The notes under the pieces: generated by a model | Told to the model about the DNA's origin: nothing | Seen by the model: the letters and a program-made list of their open reading frames with translations, nothing else | Databases searched by the model: none | Made by a program: the position numbers and the translations under genes | Part shown: piece by piece, positions 58,581-64,000 of the stretch | Numbering within the stretch: the stretch's first letter is position 1 | Layout of the letters: each line of letters begins with the position of its first letter | NCBI GenBank assembly: GCA_963702995.1 | Contig: OY969783.1 | Location: forward strand, 3,658,001-3,722,000 | Length of the DNA stretch: 64,000 nt | Direction: 5' to 3' | DNA from: MFD04580-c1 sp963702995 | GTDB taxonomy: Bacteria; Planctomycetota; Phycisphaerae; Tepidisphaerales; Tepidisphaeraceae

Positions 58581-59047
58581 GCCGCGGGGATCAGAGCGAC
58601 AACCTTTGAAGGGCGAACCCGATCGGTTCGCCCTTCCGTCGTTTGGGGGTCAACGAGTGAGGAAAGAAATCAGTCTCAACAGCGATAGCTTCGTTCTCAT
58701 TGTGCCCGGCCGCACCGGCAGCCAAAATGCGACGAGTGGAGTGGCAAGCGCCTTCACGATGCCGAAGTGCGACCCGGCACTCCCTGTGAACGCCGCTCGT
58801 CGGCCCTTCGTAAAGCCGACGAGGGCGTCGGCGTTCCCAGGCCCGGAGGCCGCGCCAGGCTGTGTGGCCGAAGGTGAACGAACGTGACCCCTGACCCAAA
58901 CGGCGATACGATGCCGCCCGCGCCTCCGCCGCGACTTGCCGAGCGGGTGGCGTTCAGCGGACGCTCGGAATTGAACGCCCGGCATCGCGATCTGCGTCCG
59001 CACGGACGCGCGGCGCCGGGGCGGCCCGGGCTTAAGGAGAGCGAAAC
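58581..59047. other. Intergenic region with terminator and hairpins before the sugar transporter
   Basis: About 470 bp without a supported gene. After the terminator at 58609, a second perfect stem CTCGTCGGC / GCCGACGAG (58796-58825 area) has a 10-base loop. GCTTAAGGAGAGCG just before 59048 provides the ribosome binding site (AAGGAG) for the next gene. Confidence 0.5.
58609..58635 (+). terminator. Hairpin terminator after rseP
   Basis: AAGGGCGAACC (58609-58619) pairs with GGTTCGCCCTT (58625-58635) around a short loop, 29 bp past the rseP stop, followed by CCGTCGTTTG. Stem strong, T tract poor. Confidence 0.65.
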
Positions 59048-60106
59048 GTGAACCAGCCTTCGAAGCTTCAATACCTGGTCGGCCACCCTTTCCGATTCAT
59101 CGCCTGCGCCGCGCTGTTCCTGTCGGCGGCCGCTGCGCTCATTTCCGGCGTCGGCTGCGACCGGGGCGAAAGCCCGGTCGCGAACCCGGCGACCAACCCG
59201 ACCACCGGCCCCACGGGCGCCAAGGCGTACAAGCTCGCGTTCGTGACGAACAACGTCAGCGACTTCTGGAAGATCGCGTCAACCGGCGTTCACAAATATG
59301 AGAAGCAGGCGAACGTCCAGGTTGACATCAAGATGCCGAGCAACGGCAAGACGCCCGAAGAGCAGAACCAGATCCTGGAGACGCTCTTGAGCCAGGGCTA
59401 CGACGCGATCGCGGTGAGCGCCATTTCCCCCAAGGACCAGCTCCCGATCCTGAGCAAGGTCGCCCAGCAGTCCAAATTGATCACCTTCGACTCCGACGCA
59501 CCCGACGCCCAGCGGATGCTGTATGTCGGCTCGCTCAACTATGAAGCGGGCAAGACGCTCGGTCAACAGATCGTCAAGCTGCTGCCGAGCGGGGGGAAGA
59601 TCGCCGTGTTCGTCGGGAAGTTCTCCGCTGATAACGCCGCGCAGCGGCTCAAGGGGATTGAGGACACCATCGCCGGCCACAACATTGAGATCGCACAGAA
59701 GCGCGAGGATGGCACCGATAAGAACAACGCCCGGCGCAACGTCGAAGACGTGCTGAACAGCGGCGAGGACATCAAGCTGCTCTGCGGGCTGTGGAGCTAC
59801 AACGGTTCCGCGATCGCCGACGCCATCAACGGCAGCGGCAAGAAGGGCCAAATCAAGGCGGCCGTTTTCGATGAGCAGGAGCAGACGCTCCGAGGGATCG
59901 AGAGCGGGACCATCGACTGCACGGTCGTGCAACACCCCTATGAGATGGGGTATCGATCCGCCCACTGGCTCGATCGCCTGACGAGCGACACCGACAAAGC
60001 GAAGGCCGAGATCCCGGCCGACAAGGTGGACAACACCGGCACCGAGGTGATCGACAAGTCCAACGTCGCCGACTTCCGCCAGCGGCTGGCCGACTGGCTG
60101 AAATAG
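59048..60106 (+). CDS. Sugar ABC transporter substrate-binding lipoprotein (RbsB-like)
   Basis: 352-residue periplasmic binding protein. A lipoprotein signal ends at the lipobox SGVGC (Cys near residue 36), followed by a Pro/Thr/Asn linker. The mature protein has YKLAFVTNNVSDFWKIASTG, LLSQGYDAIAVSAISPKDQL, ITFDSDAPDAQRMLYVG and AVFDEQEQTLRGIESGTIDC, the layout of ribose/galactose-type binding proteins (type I fold). AAGGAG ahead of ATG 59048. It heads an operon with the ATPase (120 bp on) and permease. The exact sugar is unknown. Confidence 0.92.
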   Translation: MNQPSKLQYLVGHPFRFIACAALFLSAAAALISGVGCDRGESPVANPATNPTTGPTGAKAYKLAFVTNNVSDFWKIASTGVHKYEKQANVQVDIKMPSNGKTPEEQNQILETLLSQGYDAIAVSAISPKDQLPILSKVAQQSKLITFDSDAPDAQRMLYVGSLNYEAGKTLGQQIVKLLPSGGKIAVFVGKFSADNAAQRLKGIEDTIAGHNIEIAQKREDGTDKNNARRNVEDVLNSGEDIKLLCGLWSYNGSAIADAINGSGKKGQIKAAVFDEQEQTLRGIESGTIDCTVVQHPYEMGYRSAHWLDRLTSDTDKAKAEIPADKVDNTGTEVIDKSNVADFRQRLADWLK

Positions 60107-60226
60107 GCGGCTTGGGCATTCCCATATTGCCGCGCAGCCCGCGGAGTCGGCAGAGGCGGCGCAGGGGGGCGGAGGCGTGTGGCGTGTGGCGGCGGGCGGC
60201 ACCCTTTTTCTTGCAGAGCGAAAGCC

Positions 60227-61761
60227 ATGGCCCTGGAGGCGTCGGTCCCACTGTTGCAGATGCGCGGGGTAACCAAGCGATTCCCCGGGGTCGTGGCGCT
60301 GCAAGATGTTTCGCTTCGTCTCGAGCGCGGCGAGGTGCTCGCCCTGATGGGCGAGAACGGGGCGGGGAAAAGCACGTTGATGAAGGTCCTCGGCGGCGCC
60401 TACGCGCCGGACGAGGGCGAAACGCTGATCGACGGCGCCCCGGTCCACATCACGGGCGTCAGCGAAGCCAAGCGCCTGGGGATCGCGCTGATCCACCAGG
60501 AGCTGATGCTGGCGCCCAACCTCGACATCGCCGGCAACATTTTCCTGGGGGATGAGATCTGCTCTTGGGGATGGCTCCGCAGGCTCGATCGCCAAGCGAT
60601 GGCGTCGGCGACGGTGTCGCTGCTGGCCCGCGTCGGCCTGAACCTGTCGCCGACCACCCCCGTCTCGCGCCTGACCACCGGCCAGATGCAGATGGTCGAG
60701 ATCGCCAAGGCGCTGGCCCGGAACGCCAGGATCGTCGTGATGGACGAGCCGACCAGCTCCCTCACCGCCGGCGAATCGGCCCACCTGTTCCGGATCATCG
60801 GACAACTTCGCGCCGACGGCATCGGCGTCATCTACATCTCGCATCGGATGGAGGAAGTGCGCGCGCTGGCCGACCGCGTGACCGTCCTGCGCGACGGCCG
60901 CTACGTCGGCGACCTGGCCCGCGCCGACATCACGCACGACCGGGTCGTCTCAATGATGGTCGGCCGCGAGCTGACGGGCCACTATTTCCCGCCCAAGGTC
61001 GAGAAGCCTCCCGGCGTCCCGTTCCTCGACGTTCGCGGCCTGCTGGTCCCCGGCGCCTCGAGGGCGTGACCTTCACCGCGTACAAGGGCGAGATCCTGGG
61101 CTTCGCCGGGTTGGTTGGCGCCGGCCGCACGGAGCTGATGCAGTCGATCTTCGGCATCACGCCGGCGCTGGGCGGTGAGATCGTTTTGGGCGGCGAGCCG
61201 TTCCGGCCGCGCAGCCCGCGTGACGCCATCGCGCGGGGGGTTTACCTGGCGCCCGAGGATCGAAAGCGGCACGGCGTGATCCTGCCGATGTCGATCGCGC
61301 AGAACACCAGCTTACCGACACTGGCCGCGGGGCATCCGCTGGTCGGTTTCTTGAATAGCGAGGAAGAACGCCGGATCGCCGTCGAGCAGGTGGAGCGGCT
61401 GCGAACCAAGACACCGAGCATCTATCAGAAGGTCGTCAACCTCTCGGGGGGCAACCAGCAGAAGGTCGTGCTCGGAAAGTGGCTTGCCATGGGCCCGGCG
61501 GTGCTGATCCTCGACGAGCCGACGCGCGGCATCGACGTCGGCGCCAAGGCCGAGATCTACCATCAGATCGCCGCCCTGGCCGACCGGGGATTGACGATCC
61601 TCATGGTCAGTTCGGACATGGAAGAGATCATCGGCATGAGCGACCGGGTCATCGTCATGCACGAACGCCGACTAAACGGCGTTGTCGATCGCAAGGAACT
61701 CACACCGCAACGGGTGGCCGACCTGATGACACGTCGCGCAACACGGGAAGAGGCCGCATGA
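60227..61761 (+). CDS. Sugar ABC transporter ATP-binding protein (RbsA/MglA-like), frameshifted near 61050
   Basis: Two tandem ATPase domains, about 510 residues. Domain 1: LALMGENGAGKSTLMKVLGG, LTTGQMQMVEIAKAL, IVVMDEPTSSL. Domain 2: ILGFAGLVGAGRTELMQSIF, NLSGGNQQKVVLGKWLAMGP, VLILDEPTRGIDVGAK. One base is missing near 61050: FLDVRGLLVPG continues as LEGVTFTAYKGEILGFAGLV in the next frame. As usual for this class, the second Walker A is degenerate. ATG 60227 gives MALEASVPLLQMRGVTKRFP; the upstream extension is implausible. The stop overlaps the permease ATG (ATGA). Confidence 0.92.
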
Positions 61762-62926
61762 CGTCTTCGGATCGTATCCCCACGCAACAGCCCGGCGTTT
61801 CTCCATCACCCGCGCGCCCCCGGGCGCCGCCGCGGCGCCGGTCCCCAAGCGCTCCTGGCCCCACTGGCTTTTCGCCCGGCGCGAAACGGGGATGTTCGTC
61901 GCACTCGTCCTGATGTGCGCTGTCTTGCAGGTGTCGAACCCCAAGTTCCTTGGGATGTCCAACGCGCTCACGACGAGCCGGCAGATCTCCATGCTCGGGA
62001 TCTACGCGATCGGCATCAGCTTCGTCATCATCACCGGAGGCATCGACCTGTCCGTTGGTTCGGTGGTCGGGCTGACGGGCGTGCTGATCGCGAAATTCTC
62101 CTCGACCGAATTCGGCGGCCTGGGGCTCAGCCTCTGGCTCGGCATCCCGATCGCGCTGGCCATCGCCGCGCTGATCGGACTGGCCCAGGGCCTGATCATC
62201 ACCCGGTTGAAGCTCCAGCCGTTCATCGTCACCCTCGGTTTCATGCTGCTCTTGCGCGGCGTGTCGCAGACCGTCGTAAAAGGCGCGTCGATCAGCCTCG
62301 GAGCCTCGTCGCTGCGCGACCTGTCCGAGGGCGGGCTCATTCACGTCAGTGGCAACCCGCTGCTCCCCTATACGGTCCTGATCTTTACGGGCGCGATTGT
62401 CCTCGGGGCCATCGTTCTGCATACCACGGTCTTCGGGCGTTACGTCTACGCCATCGGCGGGAACCGGGACGCGGCCGAATACTCCGGTATCAACGTGCGC
62501 CGGATCGAAACGCTCACCTACGTCATCTCATCACTCTCGGGCGGCGTCGCCGGCGTACTCTACGCGGCCTATATCGGCGAGATGGATCAGAGCATTGGCA
62601 TCGCCTTTGAGCTCTACGCGATCGCGGCCGCCGTCCTTGGCGGCGTCAGCCTTCGCGGCGGCGAAGGAAGCATCCTGGGGATCGTGATCGGCTCGGCCGT
62701 TTATCAGGTGATCTACAACGGCATCAACATGTTCCAGATTGTCCGCGTGAACGCCCGCGGCCAGCAGCAATCCTGGCGGCTCGACGAAAACTGGCGGTTC
62801 ATCATCGTTGGCGGAGTCATCCTGACCGCCGTGATCGCCGATCAGGTCGTCCATCTCGTCCGCGAAAATCAGCGCACGCGCCGCGCCAACGTCGCCGCCC
62901 CGTCGAGCTCGGCGCCTCCCGCCTGA
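61758..62926 (+). CDS. Sugar ABC transporter permease (RbsC-like), frameshifted near 61822
   Basis: Inner-membrane permease of about 389 residues with 8 to 10 hydrophobic segments. MTSSDRIPTQQPGVSPSPAR starts at ATG 61758, then one base is missing near 61822 and KRSWPHWLFARRETGMFVAL continues in the next frame. Family features: GIDLSVGSVVGLTGVL, LQPFIVTLGFMLLLRGVSQT, VFGRYVYAIGGNRDAAEYSG, GVSLRGGEGSILGIVIGSAV. A hydrophilic loop near residue 305 (RGQQQSWRLDENWR) is longer than in E. coli RbsC. With the binding protein and ATPase it forms a complete importer; no repressor or kinase is visible downstream. Confidence 0.92.
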
Positions 62927-63089
62927 ACTTCGCCCGCGCCCAACTGAGCACGCCTTCACCCTTCTTCCTCGTCCGCGTAAAAGCCTTCGGTTCGAGCAAT
63001 CCCCCGATCTCTCGTGCATCCAAAGAAGCTGAGGCTCCGCACCGCCGCCATTTCGCGGCCGATGCGTGAGCCCGCACGGGGGAAGCTCG

Positions 63090-64000
63090 ATGAAGGTGAC
63101 CACCCTCCTGATCGTTCTCGTCTCGACCGGCGGCCACTGGTTCTCGGATCGGAGAGGGGAAATCGCGATTTCCTCAGCCGTTAACGTGCCAGCCCCCGGC
63201 GCGACGCTGTCGTGGGATCTCTCCTACCGCGGCCTGCGCCTCGGCGGAGAGGCCGGCCTCAAATTCGACGGCGCGGGCGCACGACAAGAATCTCGCTTCA
63301 GCCCCCGCCGGTCCGCGTCCCCATCACGCTTCTGTTCGCCTATCGATTCCGCGACGCGGCCGGCAAAGAGCTGGAGGCGGGGGAAACGCCCCTCCGTATC
63401 TATCCGCGCGACCAACTCGACGGCGTGCCTCGCCGCATCGGCGAACGGCGGCTGACCGTGATCGATGCCGACGGCGACCTGTCGGCGGCCCTCGCGGCCG
63501 CCAAAGTCCCCTTCCATCGTGAAACATCGGCGGCCGCCCTTGAACTGGCCAGCCCCGACCTTGTCATTGTCGCCCCCGATCAACTGACCGATCGTCTGTT
63601 CGACGGCGCACCCCTCCTGCCCCTGGCCCAGAGCGGCGTCAACGTGCTTCTGTTTGCCCAGCACGCGCCCCGCACCCTGCTCGATCTGCCCACGGTATCC
63701 CGAGTGCCCGCAACGTCCCTGCGGTGGATGACCGACCACCCGCTGCTAGCCGACCTTCCGCCTGACGTGCTCGACGCGCTCATGGCTCCGCCGAATGGCG
63801 CGCCCCGGACGCACCGCGCGGCGATGCGGCCGCCGGCGAATGCGCCTGCCGTGGCGATCGGCGCGTGGCCCCCCGAAACGCCCTCGGACGATCGGGGGAG
63901 CGTCGATGCCGAAGTTGATGCGGTGGTCGTCGCCGAATCCATTGGCCGCGGCCGCGCGGTCTTCTGCCAGCTCCCCTTCGGCCGCTTCGACGAAGACCCC
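63090..64000 (+). CDS. Partial CDS, large carbohydrate-active-like protein, frameshifted near 63279
   Basis: Starts MKVTTLLIVLVSTGGHWFSD at ATG 63090 with GGGGGAAG ahead, and runs off the right edge. One base is missing near 63279 after LKFDGAG; the frame resumes TTRISLQPPPVRVPITLLFA and continues YRFRDAAGKELEAGETPLRI, TDRLFDGAPLLPLAQSGVNV, FCQLPFGRFDED. 'LFAYRFRDAAGKELEAGE' and a late segment about titles of 'LLPLAQSGVNVLLFAQ' suggest a beta-rich domain followed by a glutamine-amidotransferase-like or trimerisation domain of a glycosidase-type protein. This is a pattern impression only. No signal peptide is clear. Confidence 0.6.

Noticed and set aside
59279..60937. A 552-residue minus-strand open frame
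   Set aside because: It is opposite the sugar-binding protein and ATPase genes and shows low-complexity Arg/Asp/Val composition typical of shadow frames in GC-rich DNA.
62983..63003. TTCGAGCAATCC, tRNA T-loop-like
   Set aside because: No acceptor, D or anticodon stems can be drawn around it.

Overview
The window reads as chromosomal DNA of a GC-rich Planctomycetota bacterium, most likely of the Phycisphaerae/Tepidisphaeraceae kind. The lineage call is inferred from protein style: a very large planctomycete-type membrane dehydrogenase with a C-terminal heme domain, N-termini carrying an 'EPLEGRTLLS'-like tag, a PEP-CTERM protein, a prepilin-like protein with a FTLVELLVVIGIIALL leader, and several Gfo/Idh/MocA oxidoreductases, two with Tat-like leaders. 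No rRNA, tRNA, CRISPR array or intact transposase was found. Genes cover most of the window and lie in short operons on both strands.

Layout. 0-2.7 kb: polysaccharide ABC exporter (ATPase, permease) and a truncated downstream gene. 3.2-8.3 kb: two Gfo/Idh/MocA oxidoreductases, a ketopantoate reductase-like protein and a secreted SGNH-like protein. 8.3-13.7 kb: thiolase, acyl-CoA synthetase, 3-hydroxybutyrate dehydrogenase and GntP permease, a complete import-to-acetyl-CoA route for ketone bodies. 13.7-22.6 kb: membrane dehydrogenase/cytochrome, prepilin-like protein, SASA esterase, two-subunit molybdenum hydroxylase. 22.8-25.9 kb: a XamI-type restriction-modification island followed by an antitoxin relic. 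26-34.3 kb: PEP-CTERM protein, rhamnogalacturonan lyase with dockerin-like repeats, glycoside hydrolase, a MITE-like element and a double-domain phosphatase. 34.5-41.4 kb: small proteins, a YpdA-like flavoprotein and an APC transporter with a Usp-like C-terminal part. 41.6-43.9 kb: a probable c-di-AMP riboswitch ahead of that transporter and, divergently, a KdpD/KdpE-like two-component pair. 44-58.6 kb: ABC exporter, secreted protein, xseA, acetyltransferase, M32 carboxypeptidase, SGNH protein, scpB, dxr and rseP. 59-62.9 kb: ribose-type sugar ABC transporter. 63-64 kb: a truncated gene.

Three things stand out. First, the transporter/riboswitch/KdpDE cluster looks like a potassium or osmotic control module. 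Second, the restriction-modification system is accompanied by a total absence, in my reading, of GTCGAC, the site expected for XamI-family enzymes. Third, a 20-bp repeat family (AAAGGGGTCAGAAGGTATTT and variants) sits at gene ends, and one exact copy lies inside the coding sequence of the heme-binding domain.

A caution: roughly 18 genes or gene parts are broken by single-base indels, mostly in short homopolymers, in otherwise well conserved proteins. I treat these as probable sequence errors and give the merged gene extents, with the approximate indel position in each entry.
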